A stretch of DNA of 64,000 nt from Iris pallida (taxonomy: Eukaryota > Streptophyta > Magnoliopsida > Asparagales > Iridaceae): NCBI GenBank assembly GCA_029216955.1, contig JANAVB010023997.1, forward strand, positions 1,459,694-1,523,693, given 5' to 3'. The number at the start of each line of letters is the position of its first letter. Position 1 is the first letter of the stretch. Both the position numbers and the translations under genes were made by a program. The notes beneath the pieces were generated by a model that saw only the letters and a program-made list of their open reading frames with translations, was not told the origin of the DNA and did not search any database. Positions 24,795 to 36,640 of this stretch are shown here, one piece after another.

Positions 24795-26629
24795 TGTCAC
24801 GCCCCAGAACCAGAATACTGGAGAGCGGGGGCAGACATAGCCAGCTACGCAATCCCAAAGTATGTTAATACTCTGGAATCACGTATAAGCTGTCAAGACA
24901 TGGGACAAGCCATCAGTCAATCCTATGGTTTAACAACCCTAGGTATCTCAATCACAGGCAAATATACAGGAGCAAAGAGTATGATCACCATACATAAAAT
25001 AGTAAGGCGTCCCAAACCACATATACATGGATGATCATGAAGCTAGTAATACAAAATAGAGAACTGACAAGAGTATTAGTCGTACATGATAAGGACTAGC
25101 TATAGTCTAGAATACACATATCATGTTTATACCCGTAGGCTACAATGTCAAGGAAAATACCAAAACACGAGCTAAACACGTGCTCGGGGCTAAACGTTAC
25201 AAGAGAAGAATTTACATATCAGTGGAAGGATGAAGAAGAAACCCACTGAGGCACTCTGGTGCTCCGGCTGGTCACCGTCGAGTAGATGGTGCGGTAGATC
25301 TTTCGGGCTCTTCTATTAGAACCTGGCCATGCAAAACCAGTGGGGTCAGACCCCAAATAGCAAGTACCACAAAGGAGGCCAAACTATGAACTAAAAACCA
25401 GCAATCATTAGCAATCAACAAGTAAATAAGTAAAGGAGGATCGGGATTTGTGCAGTACCAATGCACTCGTCCCGATCATAGGAAGACAGTAAGTAAATCA
25501 TCATTGAGCATAAAGTAAACTGGAGAACATGTTAAATAAATAGAACTGGGAAGGTGATATACGATGGGATGACCATTGGACTATTTTGATAACCAGGTTA
25601 CAACCCGTAAACCAAACAAGGACCGGGGTTGTAACCCTTCGTCTGAATGGAACTTGGTTTCTCCCACCATTTATCGGTAAGATAAAATAAGAAATCAGGA
25701 TATGTAACAATCATGTACAGGACAGGGCGAATTTGAACAATCAGGTCATGTGACAATCTTGTGCAGGATCAAGTCAAGACTAGACTGAGTTAGACTCCAT
25801 TCAATCAATCACGGCCAAGCAATAAGTACGATTTGATACTTTAACTAACTAGAATTATCACAGGCCTAGTTACTAGCAAGATGCAGCGAGATTCTTCCAA
25901 GTTCGGTTACCTGTTTGTTACTACCTGAGTGACCCCAGCAAAAAAAGAAAAAGGTAGCATGATATAGCAGACACACTGTAGTAAGATACATGTGTCCTAA
26001 GGTACCACACTCGACGGCGGGCTGGAAGTGCGCTCATCTCGACGGATAGCAACAAATCCCATGTATATATATATATATATATATATAAGGCCGGGATCAA
26101 AGGGGCAACAGGTAACTGGGAAAGTCTCTCCATGAACTACTGGATTATTCTAGTAATTAGCCTTAGTCCATTTCAGTATGAATCCCTGACCGTGGGAAAC
26201 CAGGGATTCATGTCCTAGACATGATGCAAGACGAGACGGGTTCATTTGTACAAACACAATCACCCACGGTGTCATGATACTAATTAATTCTTGTCAGAAG
26301 TGCGCCACGACGGGCCACTATCATTATCATTATTACTTATCGAGAGTGCGCCACGACGGGCCACTATCAAGAATTATCATGTCATGTTATCATGTCAAGA
26401 ATATCAAGTCAAGAATATCATGTCAAGTTCATTTCAAGAGTGCACCACTACGGGTCACCGTCGTGTCATGTCATTTATCAAAGAAGGAAGAAACTTACAC
26501 AATTAAATAATAATATATTAATAATAAATATATTCTTGAAGCCAAGGAGAAACTCTACAAATTTCATGTTGGGAGTGGAAAAAAATTCTGACCACAATTC
26601 AGACAAATAAAACATTTAAACAATCAAAG

Positions 26630-27925
26630 TGGGACCCATGCGGTCCAAAAGTGGGAGAACAAACATGCGGTCAAAGAGAGTGGGAGGCCATGCGGCTCCA
26701 AAATTAAATGCCAGTAAGAAACATTTCCGCAATCAGAAAAGACAAAAAGAGTGGGACCCGCAATGAATGCAAGCTTCCACTTTGCAAGCAAAACAATAGA
26801 AAAAGGGGCACGTGGCCAAACAATAAAATGATGACTGCCAGTAAAAGAGTGGCTCACGTGGCCAAAATATTAGATAGTGGGGAAGGGAACCTATGCGGCT
26901 CACATTAGATTTCATGCAAAAATACAACATGCAAGTAATAATAATATATTTAATGGCCAAAGGCCATGCGGCTCTGCATCAAGCAATTATTAATGCTGTA
27001 AATGTCTATGCGGCTCACCCTCACATTTGCTTGCATGAAAGTACAACAATTAATAAAGAAATAATGGCCATGCGGTTGATGCCAAGGAAGGGCATTTAAA
27101 GCATTAAATACAATTATTAAAGCCTTAATGGCATAAAGCATTAAGTAAGAAATGTAAGGTCTTAAATACAATAAAGCATTAGATAAGGTCTTAAATGCAA
27201 TAAGGCATTTAAACTATCAGAGCCTATGCGGCTCACTTTGGACTTAAATGCATTTAATGCATTAAGGGACTAAAATGCATAAAAGTAATACTTATAGAGA
27301 ACTAAAGTGCATGAAACATTAACTAATAAATATAAGGACTTAAATGCAATAAGCATTTAACCCTCAGAAGCCTATGCGGCTGCTACTAATGCTTGGTTAT
27401 TGCAATGCATTATTATAAAGCATTTAAATGCATTAATAGTAAGGAAGGCATGCGGCTCTATTCCATGTATTATTATAATACATTAAAATATTGAGTAGGG
27501 ACTTCTCATGCGGCTGGCTTAGAAAATATCTTAAGGAAAATGCATAAAATATATGCATTTAAGAATGAATGCATTAATTGCTCTCTTCCTATGCCTATGC
27601 GGCTATGCATAGAAAAATATACATTTCAAGTATGAATGCATTAATTGCATTCCTCCAATGGGTCATGCGGCTGGCCTAATGATATAATGCATTATTATAA
27701 TGCAGTGAATAAGCATGCGGCTGGAGACCCAAGGCCATGCATTATTTAATGCATCTATTATTTCAAGCTCATGCGGCTACAACCAAATGTCACATGCGGC
27801 TGACTTTTAATATTGCATTAAATAATGCATGCAAAACTAATTGCTTGCTATTAAGTGCCATCATGTCAGAAAATATTTAATACTGCCATGCCCATGTGGC
27901 TAGGCAAGACTCCTGCGGCCGAAAC
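26630..27925 (-). repeat. ATGCGGCT / AATGCATTAA motif field in B left LTR
   Basis: About 17 copies of (C/T)ATGCGGCT or near matches at irregular 20-150 bp spacing, interleaved with many AATGCATT or GCATTAA motifs. The field lies downstream of the TATA box in element sense, so it would be transcribed as leader RNA. The right LTR has the same field at 31175-32470. Confidence 0.85.
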
Positions 27926-28341
27926 AAATGCAAGCCAGCAACATTTGCCAACTGAGAAGAAATTCATAGAAAAATGCCGTGGCTTCTCCATACCATCAAA
28001 CTTCCAACCGGAGTCCAAATTCGGACTTCCATAGGTTAATTCGGGGCAGAATGAAATTCTCTACAACATGAAACCATCAAGTAACAAAAATATGCAAGTT
28101 TGACAGATCAAAACCCAGGAAAACCGAAAATACCACAAAGCTAGATCTACAACAATCCACTCGGTAAAACCAAAAATTTCAGGTTCTAAAGATGCTTAGA
28201 ATCATGCAAGGAAGAAGATGGAACAAACAGAAATAAATTTGTTCAAGGTTCGGCAAGGTGTACTTGCCTCTCTCCAATGGCTAGGGTTTGGTAGAAAAGA
28301 AATGAATGAGGGTGAATGAGGAGGGAGAGAGAAAAAGTGGC

Positions 28342-28349
28342 TTATATAA
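28342..28349 (-). promoter_or_regulatory. TATA box of B (left LTR)
   Basis: TTATATAA, about 260 bp into the LTR in element sense, followed by a pyrimidine-rich TTTTTCTCTCTCCC leader start. The right LTR copy is at 32887-32894. Solo LTR D has TTTATAA with the same downstream sequence at a similar offset, which supports it. Confidence 0.6.
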
Positions 28350-28606
28350 CAAGCTCAAGTGATCTCAACCATTCATTCCTCTCCACTCAATCTAAACCAT
28401 ACACCTCATCTCATAAAGAACCAAACTAAACCAAACCAAGTCAAAGTTAAACCAAACCCAATAAAATCAAATCCAAGTTAAACCAAGTCACGAAATTCCT
28501 ATATCTTAGAAAATTTTAAAATATCACACAAATTGAGAAATACGAAATACGGCTCAAATAAATACGTATCCGTATAAAATATCAATACAGTGAGACGGGT
28601 CTCACA

Positions 28607-29357
28607 ACTCTCCACACCTTAGAAAAATTCTGTCCTCGGAATTTCCTGAGGCTAGTCGAGCAAGATAACAAAACAAAAGCTCCAGAAAACTCAACAATCT
28701 CAATAAATCAAGCACGGCATATAAGTAAAGTAAAACAATCAGTAATATAAATAAACGCGTAAGCAGTAAATAAATGCACAAGAACAAATACAATCATGAT
28801 CAAGAAGGGCTGGAGGCATATGGATCAATATGTCTCATGGGACAGTTGTGTAGAAACCAACGTCCTCGCTGGCCTAAGCTGATTCCCAAAAATAGATAAA
28901 GTCAAGCCTCAAGGTAAGTCGGTACCAATGACTTAGTTCAAGACATGACTCTACCCAGGACGTGTCATCGTAGTTGAAACAGATGCTTGAACTTTTTCAC
29001 CTGTCTCAAGATACGAAGACAGAAGCGACTGGCTGATCGGGATGGACTGACATCTCTGTCTGCATGCTGAGACTGATCCTTCATAACTGGCCTGGCTGAA
29101 GAATGATGAGCTTCCCTCGACAAAACACGAACAAGATAATCAGAAAGATCAAGAATAGTGCCTTTGAAAGTTGAAGGACACAAGATCAAATCATGGGAAC
29201 AGGAATGACCAACGATCAAAACAGATATCAAGTCAAGTATCAGAGATAGAGAATAATCCGAAGGAGATCAATAAGGATAATCGTGATTGAGATATCTAAA
29301 CATGGTAACCCCCACAAATCTAAAAATCGAGACCTGCATGGGCCACCACTAAAACCA
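28607..29357 (-). other. Element B interior (751 bp), non-coding
   Basis: The minus strand beside the left LTR reads AAGGTGTGGAGAGT directly before TGTGAGACC, preceded by TTCCGAGGACAGAATTTTTC, the gypsy polypurine-tract context. The other end is the primer site. An 88-codon minus-strand frame (28965-29231) is basic toward its end and matches no family I can name. There is no zinc knuckle or pol motif. Confidence 0.75.
29327..29348 (-). promoter_or_regulatory. Primer-binding site of B, tRNA-Ile(AAU) type
   Basis: Plus strand TCGA then GACCTGCATGGGCCACCA, a 22-nt match to the 3' end of plant tRNA-Ile(AAU). It is the longest match of the four elements and lies 9 nt from the LTR (spacer TGGTTTTAG on the minus strand). 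Confidence 0.85.
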
Positions 29358-32300
29358 TGTCACACCCCAGAACCAGAATACTGGAGAGCGGGGGCAGACA
29401 TAGCCAGCTACACAATCCCAAAGTACGTTAATACTCTGGAATCACGTATAAGCTGTCAAGACATGGGGGTTACTCTACAAGCCATCAGTCAATCCTATGG
29501 TTTAACAACCCTAGGTATCTCAATCATAGGCAAATATACAGGAGCAAAGAGTATGATCACCATACATAAAATAGTAAGGCGTCCCAAACCACATATACAT
29601 GGATGATCATGAAGCCAGTAATACAAAATAGAGAACTGACAAGAGTATTAGTCGTACATGATAAGGACTAGCTATAGTCTAGAATACACATATCATGTTT
29701 ATACCCGTAGGCTACAATGTCAAGGAAAATACCAAAACACGAGCTAAACACGTGCTCGGGGCTAAACGTTACAAGAGGAGAATTTATATATCAGTGGAAG
29801 GATGAAGAAGAAACCCACTGAGGCACTCTGGTGCTCCGGCTGGTCACCGTCGAGTAGATGGTGCGGTAGATCCTTCGGGCTCTTCTATTAGAACCTGGCC
29901 ATACAAAACCAGTGGGGTCAGACCCCAAATAGCAAGTACCACAAAGGAGGCCAAACTATAAACTAAAAACCAGCAATCATTAGCAATCAACAAGCAAATA
30001 AGTAAAGGAGGATCGGGATTTGTGCAGTACCAATGCACTCGTCCCGATCATAGGAAGACAGTAAGTAAATCATCATTGAGCATAAAGTAAACTGGAGAAC
30101 ATGTTAAATAAATAGAACTGGGAAGGTGATATACGATGGGATGACCATAGGACTATTCAGATAACCAGGTTACAACCTGTAAACCAAACAAGGACCGGGG
30201 TTGTAACCCTTCGTCTGAATAGAATTTGGTTTCTCCCACCATTTATCGGTAAGATAAAATAAGAAATCAGGATATGTAACAATCATGTACAGGACAGGGG
30301 AAATATGAACAATCAGGTCATGTGACAATCTTGTGCAGGATCAAGTCAAGACTAGACTGAGTTAGACTCCATTCAATCAATCACGGCCAAGCAATAAGTA
30401 CGGCTTGATACTTTAACTAACTAAGATTATCACAGGCCTAGTTACTAGCAAGATGCAGCGAGATTCTTCCAAGTCCGGTTACCTGTTTGTTACTACCTGA
30501 GTGACCCCAGCAAAAAAAGGAAAAGATAGCATGATATAGCAGACACACTGTAGTAAGATACATGTGTCCTAAGGTACCACACTCGACGGCGGGCTGGAAG
30601 TGCACTCATCTCGACGGATAGCAACAAATCCCATGTATATATATAAGGCCGGGATCAAAGGGGCAACAGGTAACTGGGAAAGTCTCTCCATGAACTACTG
30701 GACTATTCTAGTAATTAGCCTTAGTCCATTTCAGTATGAATCCCTGACCGTGGGAAACCAGGGATTCATGTCCTAGACATGATGCAAGACGAGACGGGTT
30801 CATTTGTACAAACACAATCACCCACGGTATCATGATACTAATTAATTTTTGTCAGGAGTGTGCCACGACGGGCCACTATCATTATCATTATTACTTATCG
30901 AGAGTGCGCCACGACGGGCCACTATCAAGAATTATCATGTCAAGAATATCAAGTCAAGAATATCATGTCAAGTTCATTTCAAGAGTGCACCACTACGGGT
31001 CACCGTCGTGTCATGTCATTTATCAAAGAAGGAAGAAACTTACATAATTAAATAATAATATATTAATAATATATATATTCTTGAAGCCAAGGAGAAACTC
31101 TACAATTTTCATGTTGGGAGTGGGAAGAAATTCTGACCACAATTCAGACAAATAAAACATTTAAACAATCAAAGTGGGACCCATGCGGTCCAAAAGTGGG
31201 AGAACAAACATGTGGTCGAAGAGAGTGGGAGGCCGTGCGGCTCCAAAATTAAATGCCAGTAAGAAACATTTCCGCAATCAGAAAAGACAAAGAGAGTGGG
31301 ACCCGCAATGAATGCAAGCTTCCACTTTGCAAGCAAAACAATGGAAAAAGGGGCACGTGGCCAAACAATAAAATGATGACTGCCAGTAAAAGAGTGGCTC
31401 ACGTGGCCAAAATATTAGATAGTGGGGAAGGGAACCTATGCGGCTCACATTAGATTTCATGCAAAAATACAACATGCAAGTAATAATAATATATTTAATG
31501 GCCAAAGGCCATGCGGCTCTGCATCAAGCAATTATTAATGCTGTAAATGTCCATGCGGCTCACCCTCACATTTGCTTGCATGAAAGTACAACAATTAATA
31601 AAGAAATAATGGCCATGCGGTTGATGCCAAGGAAGGGCATTTAAAGCATTAAATACAATTATTAAAGCCTTAATGGCATAAAGCATTAAGTAAGAAATGT
31701 AAGGTCTTAAATACAATAAAGTATTAGATAAGGTCTTAAATGCAATAAGGCATTTAAACTATCAGAGCCTATGCGGCTCACTTTGGACTTAAATGCATTT
31801 AATGCATTAAGGGACTAAAATGCATAAAAGTTATACTTATAGAGAACTAAAGTGCATGAAACATTAACTAATAAATATAAGGACTTAAATGCAATAAGCA
31901 TTTAACCCTCAGAAGCCTATGCGGCTGCTACTAATGCTTGGTTATTGCAATGCATTATTATAAAGCATTTAAATGCATTAATAGTAAGGAAGGCATGCGG
32001 CTTTATTCCATGTATTATTATAATACATTAAAATATTGAGTAGGGACTTCTCATGCGGCTGGCTTAGAAAATATCTTAAGGAAAATGCATAAAATATATG
32101 CATTTAAGAATGAATGCATTAATTGCTCTCTTCCTATGCCTATGCGGCTATGCATGGAAAAATATACTTTTCAAGTATGAATGCATTAATTGCATTCCTC
32201 CAATGGGTCATGCGGCTGGCCTAATAATATAATGCATTATTATAATGCAGTGAATAAGCATGCGGCTGGAGACCCAAGGCCATGCATTATTTAATGCATC

Positions 32301-33151
32301 TATTATTTCAAGCTCATGCGGCTACAACCAAATGTCACATGCGGCTGACTTTTAATATTGCATTAAATAATGCATGCAAAACTAATTGCTTGCTATTAAG
32401 TGCCATCATGTCAGAAAATATTTAATGCTGCCATGCCCATGCGGCTAGGCAAGACTCCTACGGCCGAAACTAATGCAAGCCAGCAACATTTGCCAACTGA
32501 GAAGAAATTCATAGAAAAATGCCGTGGCTTCTCCATACCACCAAACTTCCAACCGGAGTCCAAATTCGGACTTCCATAGGTTAATTCGGGGTAGAATGAA
32601 ATTCTCTACAACATGAAACCATCAACTAGCAAAAATATGCAAGTTTGACAGATCAAAACCCAGGAAAACCAAAAATACCACAAAGCTAGATCTACAACAA
32701 TCCACTCGGTAAAACCGAAAATTTCAGGTTCTAAAGATGCTTAGAATCATGAAAGGAAGAAGATGGAACAAACAGAAATAAATTTGTTCAAGGTTCGGCA
32801 AGGTGTACTTGCCTCTCTCTAATGGCTAGGGTTTGGTGGAAAAGAAATGAATGAGGGTGAATGAGGAGGGAGAGAGAAAAAGTGGCTTATATAACAAGCT
32901 CAAGTAATCTCAACCATTCATTCCTCTCCACTCAATCTAAACCATACACCTCATCTCATAAAAAACTAAACTAAACCAAACCAAGTCAAAGTTAAACCAA
33001 ACCCAATAAAACCAAATCCAAGTTAAACCAAGTCATGAAATTCCTATATCTTGGAAAATTTTAAAATATCACACAAATCGAGAAATACAAAATACGGCTC
33101 AAATAAATACATATCCGTATAAAATATCAATACAGTGAGACGGGTCTCACA
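29358..33151 (-). repeat. Element B right LTR
   Basis: Starts TGTCACACCCCAGAACC and ends GACGGGTCTCACA. Compared with the left LTR it has a 13-bp insertion near 29468 (GGTTACTCTACAA region), lacks a 13-bp ATGTCATGTTATC-like unit, and has a short (TA)n. Otherwise it is nearly the same. It contains a TATA box at 32887-32894 and the motif field at 31175-32470. Confidence 0.95.
32887..32894 (-). promoter_or_regulatory. TATA box of B (right, upstream LTR in element sense)
   Basis: TTATATAA at the equivalent position to 28342-28349. In the 5' LTR it would direct the genomic RNA. Confidence 0.6.
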
Positions 33152-33846
33152 ATATGGTCAACTCCGAATGGAGGACAAGCAATGATAATATATGAGTACT
33201 CAATCACAACTCTAAGATGATAAAGTAAAGTACTGAAAGATAAAGACAACACGACAATAAAATATAACCTGTCAAGTCCAAACACAAAGAATATACAAGT
33301 CCAAGTCCAAAGTCTCTAATACTAGCCAAAATAATAACAGTCCCAAAAGTAACTGGGGACAAGGTCCAGTACAAAAATCTACTCTATCTACAGGATAGGC
33401 GGTATCTCACCCTGCGATACTGCACCCTGTGGATCTAGGGTATCTGCCTCTAAACCTACTACGTCCGATGGGCCGTAGTAAGTGCAGTAATAGTCCTCCT
33501 CTGCATCTATAATATTTTTAACATATCCGGTCAAGATGGAACGAGTACATATATCTCATAACAGATCTCAAGATAGAATAAAAGCCATAAGACTGTAAAT
33601 AGAGCATATACAATGAAATCATGGAGTGTACATATATGTATTATGGCATGGTAAGCTTTAGAACTAGAGCTAGAACAGGAAAGTAGAACTGAATCATGGT
33701 ATGTACACAAATCAGGGTAAGCCATCTATCCAATGTGTGTGAGTAGCAGTTTCAACTTGTGATCGGCTTGGGCACCTGTAAGTAACTGGCCTGGCTAGTC
33801 ATAAGTACGGTATATGACTAATACTGTTCGGGAATACGGGATGGAT

Positions 33847-33924
33847 TTTTTTTTGAAATCACACTCACACACACAATTGGGGGGCTCGAACCTTGCCGGC
33901 CCCTTCGGATGTCCGCTCTAATAT
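33847..33924 (-). mobile_element. 5'-truncated SINE-like insertion
   Basis: Present in A's left LTR and absent from its right LTR, where a single GAGATAGAT stands near 63598. Flanked by GGGATGGAT (33838-33846) and GGGATAGAT (33925-33933). On the minus strand it has GGTTCGAGCCCC, a good Pol III B-box, then a TGTGTGTGTGAGTGTGATTT tail and a short A run. No A-box is seen, so it is probably truncated at the 5' end. Confidence 0.65.
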
Positions 33925-34483
33925 GGGATAGATTTGATCACAGGCATACGCTACTACTCCTCCACCCCCAACTGGTAGAATGGATCCAAACAGGACACGT
34001 CACTGCACGGGATTCTATGAGAAGGGAGCAAGTCTTCTTTAGAATCGGTGACCATATATTGTGCAAGAGCTACAAGGGGGCTTGCGCAATACATCCCAAG
34101 CTAACAAGGAGTAACACCTCTCGTCGGGATCCAGGAACACCAATCCGTGAGAACCATGTGTCAGGAACAAGTATATCTACACTAAGTACATGAATTATAA
34201 CAGTTATCATAAATTAGAAAAAAGTTATCAGAAAATATACTCGCCTGTGATATGATATAATATGTCAACTGGATCCAATACAGCGCCTCGAGGACCTATA
34301 GATAACAAGACGTATCAATACTATGTTTAGGAAGTAAAGTCAAATCAATTTAAATCCTATTAAGTCATTCTAGGTCAAGACACATCAAACTAGATTGTAC
34401 AGGATCAACCTAAGTCATATTAGGCCTAACCAGGTCAAACTGGGTCAATACAAGTCAAATGGAATTAAACTAGGTCGATTTAA

Positions 34484-34690
34484 GTCAACAGTTGACTTAC
34501 AGTTGACTTTTGGTCAACTGGTCAACTCTGGTCAACCCTAGGTCAACTCTAGGTCAACTTTAGGTCAATAGTGACTAACAGTTGACTTTTGGTCAATTGT
34601 TCAACTCTAATGGAATTTGAGACTAAATTGGGTAAAGTATTGACCCATAGTTGACTTTTGGTCTAAAAAGTCAACCATGGTCAACCAAGG
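34484..34690 (-). repeat. TTGAC/GTCAA motif cluster in A LTR
   Basis: At least fifteen GTCAAC or TTGACT/TTGACC motifs in ~200 bp. TTGAC(C/T) is the W-box core bound by plant WRKY factors; binding here is speculative. A comparable cluster lies in each C LTR at about the same distance (~1.4 kb) from the LTR end next to the primer site. Confidence 0.7.
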
Positions 34691-35614
34691 TCAAGACTAG
34701 GTCTAGACGACTATTTCTAACCATTACCAACCCTTACAACCCATATCCAAGTCCATCTTGGACTCCGAAATCCATATCTTGGTCGTAGGCCAATATCTTA
34801 ATTTACCTTTTACAAAGGTAAATTTCTAACCTAGGCAAATACCAAGTTAGCCTACCTACGCTTGGTATTTCGACCCGTGCTTCCTAGGATAGTAGGATAC
34901 TAGCCTATACATTCATTACCTACCAAGTTTCCTAGGTAGAGTGGACATCCAGTCCATCTTACGGCCTATTGTCGATTATCTTGAATATCTCAAGATACGC
35001 GATGGTACGGTACGATACCATCGTCCTACTTCCACACATGTAACACCTAGTTTTCTAGGTGAGGGTATTTTTGAAATTTTGTAATTATAATAATTATTGT
35101 TGATATTTAATTCATATTATGATTTTTGATAATTTTTAATAATTTTTAAAACTATTTAAAAACTGCCTTGAGTCATAACTTATGATTTTGATGTGCTGAC
35201 AGTGAAACCCTAGTGACTGCATGGCCTAGAGCCTAACCATGTCATTAGTATGTTTAATTATCATTTTTAGCCTAGGGGTATTTTGGTCATTTTGACTTTT
35301 TGAATTATTTAATGATTTATTGAATTGGTGATTTCTAGTTTGGGCTTTGACTTATAGAGACTTGTAGACTAGTCTAGAACCTAACTCTAGCTATTGTAAC
35401 CCTAGACTAACTTAGGTTAACCTTTTTTTAGTCATTAGAGACTAATTTTGGAATAGGAGGATTAGTTTGAGTAAAATCATTTCATGATTTATGGTTTAAT
35501 GAAATGACTTATGATTTCATGACTCAATGACTTATGACTTGGCCCATGGCCCATAACTAGAAGCCCTAACCCTAACCAAACCCTAAATGACCAGCCACAT
35601 AGGGATTCCTACCC

Positions 35615-35622
35615 TATTTAAA
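35615..35622 (+). promoter_or_regulatory. TATA box of C (LTR 1)
   Basis: TATTTAAA about 575 bp into the LTR, followed by ACACTTATTCATTAGGGTTG and a pyrimidine-rich leader. Conserved in all three LTRs (44773-44780, 51265-51272). Confidence 0.5.
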
Positions 35623-36119
35623 CACTTATTCATTAGGGTTGCCTCTTTTTATCATTCCAACACTTGGAGAAAAGAGAGGTATTCTTTCCCCCTTCCAAAA
35701 TTCCCCATAAATCCATTTTAATTCCTTTTTAATCCTAGTCTTTTGCAATAGGTTCTAATTTCTGTATATTTTATAATTCTGGAGGTTAATCTCAGCTTTG
35801 GGCTCATTTGGAGCATTTGGCCATCAAGAGGAACATCCCCCATTTGGAGCCTTTTCTTGCATTTGCACCTATAGGTAAAACTTCTCAAATTGATTTAAAT
35901 TATAGTTTTCTTTACATTTAGGGCTAGATCTAGGAGTCCCCTAGCTGTCCCTAGAATTTGCGCACAATTAGTGTCAGTTTCGTGCCCGTATCGGACACGT
36001 ATCCATTTGATAGGCTAGATGTTCGATAGAATGCCCCTTAGGAATTTATTATTGATTTTTGAAAATGTAATTACATGGATTGGTAGATCTTAGTATGTAC
36101 ATTAAATTTTGTGAAGGGT

Positions 36120-36640
36120 GTTAGGTATTTTTGTGTCGTTTCGTGTCTGTTTTTCGTGTTAGACACGCTGTGCACACACGTACACTGTGTCCTGCTACTC
36201 GGGCTGGTTTTCTCCCTGTATAGGACACATGGATATGCCATTTTTGGCAAGAATGATGGGACATAGACTGACATCATCCTCCCAAAAGATGGGGCCCAAT
36301 GGTTTAGTGTGCGAGGAGAAATCCTCCTCGCACTGGCCGTACTGGCCGCGCGCGCGCGCTGTGCACGCGTAGGATTCGACCACTGACACGGCTCTAAAGC
36401 CTACACGACACGCACCTAGAAAACTATGCAGGGGCATACACGTGTAGCCCTATAGGTGGCGAACACGTGGGCACAATCACGAGTCGTGTCGTGTCCCGTG
36501 TCACGCACGGGACACGCGTACATACGTGCACGACGCAGCGCACTGTCTGTGCACATGTGCGTGTCTGTGTGTGTTTGGACACGCTCCTGTCCACTTGGTG
36601 GGACACGAATGACTCTTGGGACACGGGTACGAGTGGTGAA
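36120..36640 (+). repeat. CpG-dense GACACG / (GC)n block in C LTR 1
   Basis: Many GACACG/CGTGTC motifs surround GGCCGCGCGCGCGCGC and GTGCACGCGT. It also occurs at ~45280-45800 and ~51780-52290 in the other two LTRs. The alternating purine-pyrimidine run could adopt Z-DNA. Overlapping open frames in several phases are a compositional by-product. Confidence 0.8.

Larger units (their letters stand above)
24795..28606 (-). repeat. Element B left LTR
   Basis: Starts TGTCACGCCCCAGAACC and ends GACGGGTCTCACA. Contains three imperfect repeats with CGCCACGACGGGCCACTATCA-like cores (26296-26460), an expanded (TA)n near 26060-26088, the ATGCGGCT motif field and a TATA box. Differences from the right LTR are mainly C/T and G/A changes and short indels. 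Confidence 0.95.
24795..33151 (-). mobile_element. Element B: non-autonomous LTR retrotransposon with giant LTRs and a 751-bp interior
   Basis: LTRs 24795-28606 (3812 bp) and 29358-33151 (3794 bp) are nearly identical. The duplication ATATG lies at 24790-24794 and 33152-33156, and the empty site ...GAATATGGTCAAC is intact in A's right LTR near 62912. An inverted tRNA-Ile primer site (29327-29348) sets minus orientation. The interior lacks gag and pol. The high LTR identity implies a fairly recent insertion. Confidence 0.96.
33157..35038 (-). repeat. Element A left LTR, segment 2
   Basis: Continues A after B; 33157 to about 34330 aligns with 62917-64000 of the right LTR. It has no recognisable gene. 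It contains a SINE-like insertion absent from the right LTR, the ACAGGCGAGTA core (inverted, 34238-34248) and a TTGAC-rich field. Interrupted at 35038 by complex C. Confidence 0.9.

Noticed and set aside
26274..27171. Paired 66-78 codon frames in both B LTRs
   Set aside because: Repeated only because the LTR is repeated; several phases and strands are open at once and none has a domain.
29327..29348. tRNA-like sequence (GACCTGCATGGGCCACCA) as a tRNA gene
   Set aside because: Only the 3' end is present, with CCA included and no cloverleaf upstream; its place beside an LTR fits a primer-binding site.
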